Notes under the pieces: model-generated
Databases searched by the model: none
What the model saw: the letters and a program-made list of their open reading frames with translations, nothing else
What the model was told of the DNA's origin: nothing
NCBI GenBank assembly: GCA_045540015.1
Contig: JAZQGP010000004.1
Span: forward strand, 31,852 to 95,851
Length of the DNA stretch: 64,000 nucleotides
Reading direction: 5' to 3'
Origin: UMGS1387 sp045540015
GTDB lineage: Bacteria; Bacillota; Clostridia; Oscillospirales; CAG-382
Translations under genes and position numbers: made by a program
Part shown: positions 8,505 to 17,072 of the stretch, in pieces
Layout: the number at the start of each line of letters is the position of its first letter
Numbering within the stretch: the stretch's first letter is position 1

Positions 8505-8938
8505 AATTCTTTACTTTCTGTATTTTTGCAGGTTTTGCATATACCGTAGAAAACTGTCCGTGTATTGTCGACTTCAAAGCCGTGATGAGAAAGAATGTGT
8601 TCTCCGATGCTGTCAAGAACAGGACAGGAGGCATGAAAAAGCTTTCCGCATTTTGTGCATTTGAGGTGAAAATGATTTTTACAGCCGTGAGAAGAAATAA
8701 ACTGAAAGCAAGCACCTTTTGTACTGTCGGTACTGTATTTTCTCACTAATCCATCAGAAACGAGCTTTTCAACATTTCTGTAAATTGTAGCAGTTCCGAC
8801 GGGATTGTTATCGGCTTTGAGCTGGTCGGAAATTTCTTCAATTGTAAGATGTCTGTCGGAATTTTTTTTCAGACATGACAGAATAAGCTCACTTTGTTTT
8901 GTTCTGTAAATCATACTTTTCTGAAGCATATTATCCAT
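8501..8938 (-). CDS. Fur-family metal or peroxide responsive repressor
   Basis: The 145-residue protein has an N-terminal winged helix (about 10-80, with TIEEISDQL and GTATIYRNVEKLV, the Fur recognition helix). The C-terminal dimerisation domain has the metal-binding stretch NHFHLKCTKCGKLFHASC and the second zinc pair GICKTC. Two CxxC pairs for a structural zinc are intact. Fur, PerR and Zur cannot be told apart with certainty from the sequence. It sits between a lipid-kinase gene and the DHHW gene. The ATG at 8938 has only a weak ribosome site; an ATG nine bases downstream is an alternative. Confidence 0.92.
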   Translation of the reverse strand: MDNMLQKSMIYRTKQSELILSCLKKNSDRHLTIEEISDQLKADNNPVGTATIYRNVEKLVSDGLVRKYSTDSTKGACFQFISSHGCKNHFHLKCTKCGKLFHASCPVLDSIGEHILSHHGFEVDNTRTVFYGICKTCKNTESKEL

Positions 8939-8944
8939 CCGTTG

Positions 8945-9874
8945 TTAATTATTGTTTTCGGGAAGAACAAGCTGTCCGTTTCCTCTGTTTAAGATAAGAG
9001 TTATTGCACTTTTATTATTTTTAACAACAATCTTGTGTCTGCCTTTTTCAAATTCGCCGTCAAGAGTCCAGTCAATATTTTCTTCTGTTTCGACGGTAAT
9101 TTTTGGAGAAGAAAAAAATTCCAGCATTTTTCCGTTCAAATTAAAGCTTTGCAAATCCGACAAAAGCTCTACCATTTCTGCAGGATTTGAGGGATTTTTC
9201 ATGAGAACAACTTCAAAAAGTCCGTCATTTATATCAACAAGATTTTTAGGGATTCTTATAGCACCGCCGCCTACTCTTGTTGTATTGCATATAGCGCCGA
9301 AAAGGTACTTTCCTTCAAGGCTTTTTTCTTCCGTTGTAATTTTCACGTTAAATGATTTTATTTCTGTAATTTCCTTCATGCTTTCGAGAATATAAGCAAG
9401 ATGTCCGAAGGTGTTTTTCAGATCTCTCGGTGTTGAATAAGAGGATTTTGTGAAAACACCGAAGGAAGCAACATATGTGAAAACTCTTCCGCCAAAGGAA
9501 CCGGCATCAACTTTTACTTTTTCGCCGCAAATTATATCCTTTGCTGCCTTTAAGGGATTTGAAGAAAGCCCGAGACTTGAGGCAAAATCATTTGTGCTTC
9601 CTGCCGGAATATATCCGATAGGAACATCAATTTTATCTTCAACAACAGCAGAAACAACCTCGTTAAAAGTTCCGTCGCCGCCTATACATACGATCAAATC
9701 TTTACCGGGGGCATATTTTTGAGTTATTTCCTTGCCGCGGATGTGTTCGGTTGTCATTTGAACCGTACATTCGTAGCCTTCTGCAGAAAAAACAGAAAGA
9801 ATATCAGCAAGATATTTATTGCATTTTTTCGTTCCTGCCTTGGGATTCATAACCAAAAGCAGTTTACCGGACAT
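8945..9874 (-). CDS. Diacylglycerol kinase-like lipid kinase (YegS/DgkB family)
   Basis: This is a probable soluble kinase of diacylglycerol or a related lipid, acting at the inner face of the membrane. The 309-residue protein opens MSGKLLLVMNPKAGTKK, with the nucleotide-binding loop, and has the family signature IVCIGGDGTFNEVVSAV and PIGYIPAGSTNDFA. The C-terminal beta-sandwich includes WTLDGEFEKGRHKI. Length matches DgkB/YegS. The ATG at 9874 follows AAAGGGGGATTTTTT, a good ribosome site. It is first in a run with fur and the DHHW gene, with six bases between it and fur. Confidence 0.92.
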   Translation of the reverse strand: MSGKLLLVMNPKAGTKKCNKYLADILSVFSAEGYECTVQMTTEHIRGKEITQKYAPGKDLIVCIGGDGTFNEVVSAVVEDKIDVPIGYIPAGSTNDFASSLGLSSNPLKAAKDIICGEKVKVDAGSFGGRVFTYVASFGVFTKSSYSTPRDLKNTFGHLAYILESMKEITEIKSFNVKITTEEKSLEGKYLFGAICNTTRVGGGAIRIPKNLVDINDGLFEVVLMKNPSNPAEMVELLSDLQSFNLNGKMLEFFSSPKITVETEENIDWTLDGEFEKGRHKIVVKNNKSAITLILNRGNGQLVLPENNN

Positions 9875-9989
9875 AAAAAATCCCCCTTTTATACTATTAC
9901 ATACTATTTTATCATTTTTAGTATATATAAGTCAACAGATTTTTATAAATTTAATAATAATGTAAGATATTAATTTTTATTGCCGGTTT

Positions 9990-10330
9990 TTTGGGAAAAA
10001 GAAAAGGAGTTGTAGTAAAATACAGCTCCGTTTGAGTTTTATATTTGGAAAGGTTGAAAGGGAGATTTTGTTGCCTTATCGACCGGAAAATACAAGTTTG
10101 AAACTGTAGTTTCATTTTTTCGTACTTTCCACCGGAGGAAAGTACTACAAAGTCCGCCACTCAAAAAGAAGGGATGGCTCGATTTGGAGTTATACTATCT
10201 TCTAAACTTGAAAAACTTCACGTTGTTTCCCACTTCACACTTCCAAATCTCCGCTTACTTCCTTTCTTTCGCCGTGGTGGCTTAACTACCCTCATGGTAA
10301 ACATCACAACCTATTTGAACAAAAAACTGA
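9990..10330 (-). repeat. Structured intergenic repeat, copy b (subtype 2, minus orientation)
   Basis: On the minus strand this reads GAGGGTAGTTAAGCCACCAC, a long-range GATTTGG/CCAAATC pair, the GTACTTTCC/GGAAAGTAC hairpin, and the CGGTCGATAAGGCAACAAAA box. It is closely similar along its length to the plus-strand segment 36.01-36.24 kb, so the two are inverted copies about 26 kb apart. The hairpin and box are shared with copy a. No ORF is conserved among the copies. It occupies half of the 820-base gap between the lipid kinase and the lipoprotein genes. Confidence 0.7.
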
Positions 10331-10379
10331 ATATTCTTGTGTTAGATAGATAGTTGATTGTTTATTCTCTAATCAACAA

Positions 10380-10625
10380 AACGGCACTCGAGAAAGAGCT
10401 CGCGTCGCGAAGCCCGTAAAAGCTTCATTGATGCACGCAAGGCTCCTAAGGTTAAAGTTTTCAAGGAAGCGAAAGTCCGCGAGCTTAGGAAGAGATAACT
10501 AAGAGAACCGTAGGTGCTCTTAGTCGTGCTCTTTTGTTTCATTTTCTACACGAGTAGAAAATGAAAGCCTCCACGGCAGTGGAAAGCTACAAATTTGGTT
10601 TAAGCTCACCTCGGCGTTAGCCAAA
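10380..10625 (+). repeat. Structured intergenic repeat, copy f (subtype 1, plus orientation)
   Basis: This contains an outer pair GAGCTCGCG/CGCGAGCTT and a hairpin CTAAGAG/CTCTTAG around ACCGTAGGT. A long hairpin ATTTTCTAC-ACGA-GTAGAAAAT follows, flanked by GTTTC/GAAAG, then GCCTCCACGGC, AAGCTACAAATTT and GGCGTTAGCC. The order and loops are the same as at 49.30-49.60 kb while many stem bases differ in compensating ways (for example TTTCTGC/GCAGAAA there). This is the strongest evidence in the window for selection on RNA structure. Boundaries are approximate. Confidence 0.7.
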
Positions 10626-10642
10626 AATATATAAACGAAAAA

Positions 10643-10690
10643 GTGAAATTGAAGTTGTTTAGACTTCAATTTCACAAAGGGAAAGTTTTT
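10643..10690 (-). repeat. 33-nt palindrome module, copy b
   Basis: A 33-nt palindrome lies at 10643-10675 with arms GTGAAATTGAAGT/ACTTCAATTTCAC. It follows the lipoprotein stop codon on the minus strand. The flank reads AACTTTCCCTTT, as in copy e at 49.1 kb, but the A/T hairpin of other copies is missing. In loop orientation it agrees with copy a and is inverted relative to c, d and e. Confidence 0.75.
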
Positions 10691-10694
10691 CTAA

Positions 10695-11348
10695 TCAGTT
10701 CTGACGGTAAACTCGGAAATTTGTAAAGATCCATCTGCCGTCAACTTTTTCGTACCTGAAGGCTTCAGTATAGTCCTTCAACTTGTTGCCGTCTTCGTCT
10801 ACTGTGTGATAGGACACATTATAAGTGCAGCTGTCTTCGCTGTTTCTTACAAGCTCAAAGGTTTCTTCTTCGGAAAAACCCTGCGGTTCATAGTAAAATT
10901 TCATGCAGTAAAGCCCGCCGTCGGGTGATTCAACAATACGGCCTATTTCCTCGTTTATGTCCATGAGTTCTTCGGTGGTTGCTTCATCGAACATGGTAAG
11001 ATAGTAAAGCTTTAAATCTTCAAGGCTGTTGAGAAAATCGCTCTTGACACGGTAATAAGCAAGACCGTCTTTAACATATTCGTCCTTCATATCAACAGGC
11101 GGTGCTGCCGTTATGGTTATCCAGCCGAAAGCATCACATGCTGCTTTATACACGTTTGCCATATCTTCTTCTGTAGGATATCCTTCGGGATACACGGGAA
11201 TTTCTGCCCAGGACTTATCGGAATAGTCAATTTTCTGTTCGTTTTTTGTATCAGTACCCTCGTTGCTTTTATCTGGGTCTTTTTCAGCACAGCCGAAGAA
11301 ACACAAAACGGTTAAAAGAACAGAAAGTATTGTTAGAAGTTTTTTCAT
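10695..11348 (-). CDS. Putative secreted lipoprotein (IseA-like fold possible)
   Basis: The 217-residue protein begins with a signal peptide (MKKLLTILSVLLTVLCFFGC) whose cysteine at residue 20 fits a lipobox. A Glu/Asp/Lys-rich linker follows, then a domain with AYYRVKSDFLNSLEDLKLYY and TMFDEATTEELMD, ending GRWIFTNFRVYRQN. The hydrophobic pattern of the domain recalls IseA-type inhibitors of cell-wall DL-endopeptidases, but that is only a suggestion. It is last in the run lrp-aminotransferase-DUF362 and lies 21 bases after DUF362. A repeat palindrome follows its stop codon. Confidence 0.8.
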   Translation of the reverse strand: MKKLLTILSVLLTVLCFFGCAEKDPDKSNEGTDTKNEQKIDYSDKSWAEIPVYPEGYPTEEDMANVYKAACDAFGWITITAAPPVDMKDEYVKDGLAYYRVKSDFLNSLEDLKLYYLTMFDEATTEELMDINEEIGRIVESPDGGLYCMKFYYEPQGFSEEETFELVRNSEDSCTYNVSYHTVDEDGNKLKDYTEAFRYEKVDGRWIFTNFRVYRQN

Positions 11349-11369
11349 AAAATCCTCCGATTTATATTA

Positions 11370-12524
11370 TTAGTGAATGAAAAGGCTTGATTTTGCCTTT
11401 ACCGCTTCACGCGGACAAAATTCCTGACAGCAATAGCATTTTATACATTTTGTCTTATCAATAAAAGCTTTTTTATTCCTAATCTCAATAGCGTCAACGG
11501 GACAGTTTTTTGCGCATATTGCGCAGCCGACACAAAGACTTTTTTTAACAGTCGGTCTCGGCTCAAGAGCAACTCTTAGTCTTCCGCCGAAAATTGTCGG
11601 TATCTGCTTTACTATACCGCCTGCACGCGAATCGGGGCGGATAAATTTTGCCTTGTATTTTTCTTTATCCTCACCGATTATTTCAAGTTCGTCTGCATTT
11701 TTCGCACAAAGACCTCGTTTTACGGCACACTGAACTGTTCCAACCTCATCGGGTTCGTAACCCATAAGATAAGAGCCGAGAACATCTGCTGCAAACGGGT
11801 CACAGCTCGCGATAACAGAGCCCGTTTTTCTGAGTGTTCCGCCGGAAGGACCGTTGCCCTCCATGCAGATAACAGCATCAATTATGTTTATCTGTGGTGC
11901 CGTCAATTCGCACAAATCGCACAGCATATCCGCAAATGAAAGTCTTTCGGGAAAACGTGCGTGCTGTTCGGCTTTCTGAAGTCCCGGAATTGAGCCGAAC
12001 ATGTTTTTAACCGCTGCTGACATTTCACACAAGGCATGAGTTTTAAGTCTTGCAAGATTTACAACAACATCTGCGTTTGCAATTGGATTTATTATATTGA
12101 AGCTGAATTTTGAAATGTTATGGTCAGACTTCATTTCATGACCGAAATCTTCGTTTACAGACGCACCTGTTTCTTTTACCGCTTCATACATTCCGGTCTG
12201 TGAGCAGATGCCGTGAAAGGCAGTTTTGTTATAAACTCCTCCGGGACTGTCTGCTACGGTAACAACAGCACCCAAAGAGCAGAAGAATTCACACGCCGCT
12301 TTAACAAAGGACGGATGGCTTGTAACACATTTTTCAACCTCTATTTTTGCAAGCAGGTTCGGTTTTACGGTAACCCGTTTGCCCTCAAAATATACCTTTT
12401 CAAATCCGTTATCGCTTATAACGTTTTCAAAAAGAGGAAAAAGAGTCTCTTTTACCTTGTCGTAATCGTAAGAATCAAGAGCAGAAAGATAAACCTTGTT
12501 TGTGTGTGTAATGTGTCTGTTCAT
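11370..12524 (-). CDS. DUF362 protein with C-terminal 2x[4Fe-4S] ferredoxin domain
   Basis: The 384-residue protein has an N-terminal DUF362 domain (about 10-310), recognised from VTVKPNLLAKIEVEKCVTSH, VADSPGGVYNKT and VVNLARLKTHALCEMSAAVKN. The C-terminal ferredoxin has two clusters, CVGCAICAKNCPVDAI and CIKCYCCQEFCPREAV. It is probably a cytoplasmic iron-sulphur protein of unknown reaction, common in anaerobes. It is eleven bases from the aminotransferase stop, so it belongs to the lrp operon. The ATG at 12524 follows AAGAGAGTTTTTT. Confidence 0.9.
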   Translation of the reverse strand: MNRHITHTNKVYLSALDSYDYDKVKETLFPLFENVISDNGFEKVYFEGKRVTVKPNLLAKIEVEKCVTSHPSFVKAACEFFCSLGAVVTVADSPGGVYNKTAFHGICSQTGMYEAVKETGASVNEDFGHEMKSDHNISKFSFNIINPIANADVVVNLARLKTHALCEMSAAVKNMFGSIPGLQKAEQHARFPERLSFADMLCDLCELTAPQINIIDAVICMEGNGPSGGTLRKTGSVIASCDPFAADVLGSYLMGYEPDEVGTVQCAVKRGLCAKNADELEIIGEDKEKYKAKFIRPDSRAGGIVKQIPTIFGGRLRVALEPRPTVKKSLCVGCAICAKNCPVDAIEIRNKKAFIDKTKCIKCYCCQEFCPREAVKAKSSLFIH

Positions 12525-12535
12525 AAAAAACTCTC

Positions 12536-13705
12536 TTACTTAATTTTCTGAAGGAATTTGTCAATTCTTTCAATGGCACGGCTTATATGCTCAATCGAAT
12601 ATGCATAAGAAATTCTTGCAAAGCCCTCACCCGAATCTCCGAATGCAGTACCCGGAACAATTGCACACTTCTGGTCATAGAGAAGCTTTTCGCAGAACTG
12701 CTCGGATGTCAGTCCGTATTTTCCTATGTTCGGGAACACATAGAACGCGCCCTCAGGCTCAAAGCATTCAAGCCCTATCTCGTTAAGTCCCGAAAGAAGC
12801 ATTCTTCTTCTCTGATTATAGCAGTCACGCATATATTCAATATCCTCGTCGCCGTCCATGACCGCTTTCATGCCTGCATACTGGCTCATTGTGGGCGCAC
12901 ACATGATTGCATACTGGTGGATTTTGAGCATCTGCTGCATAATTTCTTTCGGTGCGCAAACGTAGCCGAGTCGCCAGCCTGTCATAGCATAGCACTTTGA
13001 AAAGCCGCCGACATATATTGTTCTGTCCCACATATCAGGAATCGAAGCAAACGAAAAATGCTTTCTGCCGTAGGTAAGCTCGCCGTAAATTTCATCGGTG
13101 AGGACAACTATGTTTGTGTCCTTTAAGACATCCGCGATTTTTCTCAAATCCTCCTCTGTCATAATACCGCCTGTGGGGTTATTCGGATAAGGAAGAACAA
13201 GCATTTTGGTTTTTGGGGTAATGTGAGCCTTTAAAAGCTCGGGAGTGAGCTTGAATTTATCCTCAACTCTTGTTTTGAGCATAACGGGAATACCGCCGGT
13301 GAGCGATGTTATCGGTGTGTAGCACACATACGACGGCTCAACTATTAAAACCTCGTCTCCGGGTTCAACAATCGCGCGTATTGCAAGATCAATCGCCTCG
13401 CTTCCGCCAACGGTTACTGAAATTTCCTTAGATGGGTCATAAGACACATTAAAGCGTCTTTCAAGATATGCAGCTATCTGCTTTCTGAATTCCAAAAGAC
13501 CGCTGTTTGATGTGTAATAGGTTTTACCCTTTTCAAGCGACTCGATTGCCGCTTCTCTTATGTGCCAGGGTGTAACAAAGTCGGGCTGACCGACCGTCAG
13601 AGAAATAACTCCCTGCATTTCGTCAAGTATATCAAAAAATTTTCTTATGCCGGAGGGTTTTAAATCAACGGCACGCTGTGAAAGCACTTTGCTGTAATCT
13701 ATCAT
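12536..13705 (-). CDS. PLP-dependent aminotransferase, class I/II
   Basis: This is a fold-type I aminotransferase of aromatic or branched amino acids (aspartate aminotransferase-like, 389 aa). Visible motifs are SLTVGQPDF and YTSNSGLLEFR near the start, LPYPNNPTGGIM, NIVVLTDEIYGELTYG, and the PLP lysine in YVGGFSKCYAMTGWRLGY. PGTAFGDSGEGFARISYA near the end holds the carboxylate-binding arginine. The substrate cannot be fixed from sequence. The start codon overlaps the stop of the Lrp-type regulator (TGATG), so the pair is coupled and the regulator probably controls it. Confidence 0.93.
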   Translation of the reverse strand: MIDYSKVLSQRAVDLKPSGIRKFFDILDEMQGVISLTVGQPDFVTPWHIREAAIESLEKGKTYYTSNSGLLEFRKQIAAYLERRFNVSYDPSKEISVTVGGSEAIDLAIRAIVEPGDEVLIVEPSYVCYTPITSLTGGIPVMLKTRVEDKFKLTPELLKAHITPKTKMLVLPYPNNPTGGIMTEEDLRKIADVLKDTNIVVLTDEIYGELTYGRKHFSFASIPDMWDRTIYVGGFSKCYAMTGWRLGYVCAPKEIMQQMLKIHQYAIMCAPTMSQYAGMKAVMDGDEDIEYMRDCYNQRRRMLLSGLNEIGLECFEPEGAFYVFPNIGKYGLTSEQFCEKLLYDQKCAIVPGTAFGDSGEGFARISYAYSIEHISRAIERIDKFLQKIK

Positions 13706-14205
13706 CAGAGCATATTTCCTCTCTCGTCCTCAGACGTTTCGTTTCCGTGGCCGAAAACAACGCCCTTGTCCTTATATTTGCGAAGTACGAAATGTGTACT
13801 TGTGGAGATGACTCCCTCAATGGGAGCAAGCTTTTCCGCAACGAAAAGCGCCACCTGCTTTATAGTTTTTCCCTCAATCATAACACAAAGGTCATATGCT
13901 CCGGACATTAGGAACATATTTTTAACTTCGGGAAAATTATATATTTTCTGAGCAACTCTTTCAAAGCCTCTGTCGCGCTGTGGTGCAACCTTAAGCTCAA
14001 TAAGCGCGTCTACATATTCTCTGTCTGTTTTATCCCAGTCAACGAGCGCCTTGTAGCCGAGAATTGTTCCGTCGGCTTCGAGCTGCTCGATTATGGCTCG
14101 AACTTCGTTTTCATCTTCTCCCAGCATAACGGCAATACGCGAAGAAGTGAGTCTCGCGTCGTTTTCAAGGAGTTTTAAGATTTTTCTTGTCAATTCTTCT
14201 TTCAT
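13705..14205 (-). CDS. Lrp/AsnC-family transcriptional regulator
   Basis: The 166-residue protein has an N-terminal helix-turn-helix (about 5-60, with LLENDARLTSSRIAVMLGE) and a ligand-binding RAM domain (about 70-150, with FMLMSGAYDLCVMIEG-like strands). It probably senses an amino acid and controls the aminotransferase it overlaps. I chose ATG 14205, six residues inside the longest frame, because it is preceded by GAAGGA at six bases. The upstream ATG at 14223 has no such site. It is transcribed away from the esterase gene at 14410. Confidence 0.9.
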   Translation of the reverse strand: MKEELTRKILKLLENDARLTSSRIAVMLGEDENEVRAIIEQLEADGTILGYKALVDWDKTDREYVDALIELKVAPQRDRGFERVAQKIYNFPEVKNMFLMSGAYDLCVMIEGKTIKQVALFVAEKLAPIEGVISTSTHFVLRKYKDKGVVFGHGNETSEDERGNML

Positions 14206-14343
14206 GTTTATTCCTTCTTTCATGAAAAATAGATATATTCAGTATATTTTAATTGATAATAATGATTATTTTCTTACAGAACTTTTGTGAAAGTATGAAA
14301 TATTTTGCCTGCATCAGTTTTTTAACTGCAAAACAGCTTTTTG

Positions 14344-14372
14344 TTGACAATAGGGCGTTTGGGTGTTAAAAT
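14344..14372 (+). promoter_or_regulatory. Sigma-A-type promoter for the SGNH esterase gene
   Basis: TTGACA at 14344-14349, a 17-base spacer and TAAAAT at 14367-14372 form a near-consensus promoter. It ends 37 bases before the esterase ATG. The longest open frame would start inside this promoter, which supports the downstream start. Confidence 0.85.
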
Positions 14373-14409
14373 AGCCTTGACAAAGAAAATGGCGAAAGGA
14401 AAGACGAAA

Positions 14410-15315
14410 ATGAAAAGATTTCCCGACAATTCAAGAGTGTGTTTTCTTGGAGACAGTATAACACAGGCAAATGGATTTATTTCTCATATCGCAGAGTATT
14501 ATCATGACAATTTCAAAGAATCAAATATAAACTTCTACAACTGCGGTATAGGCGGTACTTCAAGTGCCTCACTTTTTCAGTTTTTTGAAAGCGATGTAAA
14601 GATACACAAGCCCACCCACATTGTTCTTATGGAAGGAATTAATGCTTCACATCGTGACATTCTCTCAAATCCTCAGAGCAGCGAGAGATACGCGGTTCTT
14701 GAAAACGCATTTGAAGCCTTCAAAAAGAATTATGCCATTATGTGCGATAAATGTACATCCATTGGAGCAAAGCTCATAATATGTACTCTTCCGCCTTACG
14801 CCGAATATCAGAAAGAAGGAGGAGACATTCTTCCCGGTGCATATGCGCTTCTCTCATCATATGCAGATTTTCAAAGACAGTTTGCGCATCAGAACGGCTA
14901 TGAGCTTATTGACATACACGCATACATGACAAAAGAAATGCAGACACAGGTCCTATACGGCGGTGACAGAGTTCACCCTAATGCACTTGGTCATTTTGTC
15001 ATGGCAAAATGTATTCTGGAGTATCAGGGCTTTGATATCGGCGACTACAAGCCGTGTGCAGAGTACCTTTCCGACTGGATAGAAAACGTAAAAAATTACA
15101 GAAATATCATGCATGCAGAATTTCGCTTTATCCGCGATGTGTCGATATCCGAGGAAGAAAAGAAAACCATTGTTACAGATTATCTGGAAAATGAAATGTA
15201 TGGAAAAAACACATGGCTTAAAGGTGTTGCGGAATTATACCTTCGCTTATGGCCGCATAAAAAAGAATATTTTGAAAACGCAAAACGAATAATGGAAGTT
15301 GAATTGAAGAAATAA
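14410..15315 (+). CDS. SGNH/GDSL-type esterase
   Basis: This is a cytoplasmic serine hydrolase (301 aa), probably removing acyl groups from carbohydrates. The catalytic serine block is CFLGDSITQANG, followed by CGIGGTSS (block II glycine), VLMEGINASH in place of the usual GxND block, and GDRVHPNALGH with the Asp-x-x-His pair. The asparagine of block III is therefore shifted or replaced. I chose ATG 14410 because a promoter overlaps the upstream extension and GAAAGGA precedes it. It is divergent from the Lrp gene, ends in a terminator and is next to sugar-regulator genes. Confidence 0.88.
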   Translation: MKRFPDNSRVCFLGDSITQANGFISHIAEYYHDNFKESNINFYNCGIGGTSSASLFQFFESDVKIHKPTHIVLMEGINASHRDILSNPQSSERYAVLENAFEAFKKNYAIMCDKCTSIGAKLIICTLPPYAEYQKEGGDILPGAYALLSSYADFQRQFAHQNGYELIDIHAYMTKEMQTQVLYGGDRVHPNALGHFVMAKCILEYQGFDIGDYKPCAEYLSDWIENVKNYRNIMHAEFRFIRDVSISEEEKKTIVTDYLENEMYGKNTWLKGVAELYLRLWPHKKEYFENAKRIMEVELKK

Positions 15316-15324
15316 ACAATATAA

Positions 15325-15355
15325 GGTGCCTTGGAAAAAACCAAAGCGCCTTTTT
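15325..15355 (+). terminator. Rho-independent terminator after the SGNH esterase
   Basis: A GGTGCCTTGG/CCAAAGCGCC stem (one mismatch) with an A6 loop is followed by TTTTTG. It lies ten bases after the esterase stop and directly before the convergent AraC stop. Confidence 0.88.
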
Positions 15356-15356
15356 G

Positions 15357-16178
15357 TTATGATTTACTCTGCGCTTGTCTGTACTGACTCGGAGTAAGCC
15401 CGAAATGTCTTTTGAACACATGGAGAAAATACTGAACCGAATTATGTCCCGAATTAAGAGCAATTTCGCTTACGGAAAGCGAGCTTGATTCAAGAAGGTT
15501 GCATGCATATTTCAAGCGAACGTCACCAAGGTATTCGTTAAAGGATTTTCCAAGGCTGCTCTTTATAAGTTTTCCTAGATATCCCGATGATACAGACAGA
15601 GTATCCGCAAGGAGGCTGAGTGAAATATCCTGTCGGAAATTCTCGTGTATATAGGCAGTTGCCTGCTGGACAAATTCGGGAAGAGATCCCTCGTCCTTGT
15701 CATTTGACAGGCGAAGTGCATGAGAGGCAATTTCTGCAAGTATTGACCTTAATACAAGGTCCTCCGGGCTTGTTGCAATACCGTTTTCACTTTCAAGCAC
15801 CCTTACTCTGTCGTCTATATACTTTATTTTTTCCTCATCAAAACTGCACATAACCGTTTTTCCCGAATGCTGAAGACGTTCTGCAAGCTTTCCGTCAAGT
15901 ATTTCGGGACTGAAGCCCATATTGATGATTTCTATATCCTCCGACGCCTCAAGAGAATGATAGTCGTAAAACGACATTATATACATGCTTCCTCTTGAAA
16001 CCTCATATTTCTGGCCGTTAAGAATATGAGTTCCTTTTCCCGACACTATTATTTCTATTTCAAAGTAGTTGTGCCAGTGAACCCTTGCTTCGTAGCCTTT
16101 TTTCAATACCTTTCTGACAATGCTCAGACCCGTAACTCCAAGAGGTCTGTCAAGGTTCATAAGAGGCTTTGATTTCAC
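15357..16178 (-). CDS. AraC-family regulator, first of three tandem paralogues
   Basis: The 273-residue protein has an N-terminal cupin-like sensor (VHWHNYFEIEIIVSGKGTHI) and a C-terminal double helix-turn-helix. The latter includes ISLSLLADTLSVSSGYLGKLI and SGHNSVQYFLHVFKRHFGLTP. It probably binds a sugar or glycoside and controls carbohydrate genes. Translation starts with GTG at 16178 behind GCAGGTGATGTGTC; the start aligns with the other two paralogues (xxKPLMNLD). It is six bases after the second paralogue, which suggests one transcript. Confidence 0.92.
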   Translation of the reverse strand: MKSKPLMNLDRPLGVTGLSIVRKVLKKGYEARVHWHNYFEIEIIVSGKGTHILNGQKYEVSRGSMYIMSFYDYHSLEASEDIEIINMGFSPEILDGKLAERLQHSGKTVMCSFDEEKIKYIDDRVRVLESENGIATSPEDLVLRSILAEIASHALRLSNDKDEGSLPEFVQQATAYIHENFRQDISLSLLADTLSVSSGYLGKLIKSSLGKSFNEYLGDVRLKYACNLLESSSLSVSEIALNSGHNSVQYFLHVFKRHFGLTPSQYRQAQSKS

Positions 16179-16184
16179 GACACA

Positions 16185-17045
16185 TCACCTGCCTTTATTC
16201 AAAATACGTGTTTTTAAATCCTTGCTGCAGCTGTCTTTAAGCTGCTTGTATTCACCCGGTGTAATTCCGAATTTCTTTTTGAAAACATACAGAAAATACG
16301 GTACTGAATTATAACCCGCGGCGAAAGCGATATCTCCGACGGACATTTCCGAGGACTCCAGGAGATTACAGGCATACTTGAGTCTGACAGAGCCGAGATA
16401 GTCGTTAAAAGATTTGTTAAGGCTCTTTTTGAGCAGCTTTCCGAGGTATCCGGAGGATACACAAAGAGCTTCTGCAAGAATATCCAGCGAAATATCCCGT
16501 CTGAAATTTGTGTGTATGTATGCGGTTGCCTGCTGAACAAGCGGAGGAAGCGCAGCTTTGCCTGCCTCATTTGTTTTTCGTATTGCTCGTGCAAGTATTT
16601 CGGAAAGAAGTGAGCTTATGACAACGTCTCCCATGTAAATTTCGGGAGAGTTTTCGTTTTCAAGCGCCGTTACTCTGCCATCAATATATTCAAGCTCTTC
16701 TTCGCTCAGCGAACAAACAATTGCTTTTCCGGAGTTTTCGAGATAATCGGAAATTCTTGCGTCAAGAAGGTCGCGGGAAAAATTGAGATTTATCATTTCC
16801 GTTTCTTCAAGAGCGGTAAATGCATGATAATCGTAAAACGACAGCATATACATGCTTCCGCGGGAAAGCTCGTATTCAGTTCCGTTCATGACGTGAATTG
16901 CTTTTCCCGAAAGAATTATTTCAAGCTCACAGTAGTCGTGCCAGTGAACCGGAATTGTCCTGCCGGCATAAAGCTTTCTGCGAATTATTTCAAGATTTGT
17001 TTTGCCCAAAGGAGCTTCAAGGTTCATGAGCAGTTTTTTATCCAC
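16185..17045 (-). CDS. AraC-family regulator, second of three tandem paralogues
   Basis: This protein of about 286 residues has the same plan as its neighbours: a cupin-like sensor (VHWHDYCELEIILSGKAIHV), FYDYHAF, and two helix-turn-helix units with VSSGYLGKLLKKSLNKSFNDYL and GYNSVPYFLYVFKKKFGITP. I prefer GTG 17045, which lies eight bases after GGGAGG and gives MDKKLLMNLE, aligning with MDTRLLINFE of the third paralogue. A GTG three codons upstream overlaps the ribosome site. Its likely target is one of the nearby glycoside hydrolase or esterase genes; the ligand is unknown. Confidence 0.92.
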   Translation of the reverse strand: MDKKLLMNLEAPLGKTNLEIIRRKLYAGRTIPVHWHDYCELEIILSGKAIHVMNGTEYELSRGSMYMLSFYDYHAFTALEETEMINLNFSRDLLDARISDYLENSGKAIVCSLSEEELEYIDGRVTALENENSPEIYMGDVVISSLLSEILARAIRKTNEAGKAALPPLVQQATAYIHTNFRRDISLDILAEALCVSSGYLGKLLKKSLNKSFNDYLGSVRLKYACNLLESSEMSVGDIAFAAGYNSVPYFLYVFKKKFGITPGEYKQLKDSCSKDLKTRILNKGR

Positions 17046-17072
17046 GCAAAACACCTCCCGAGGCTGTGGAGT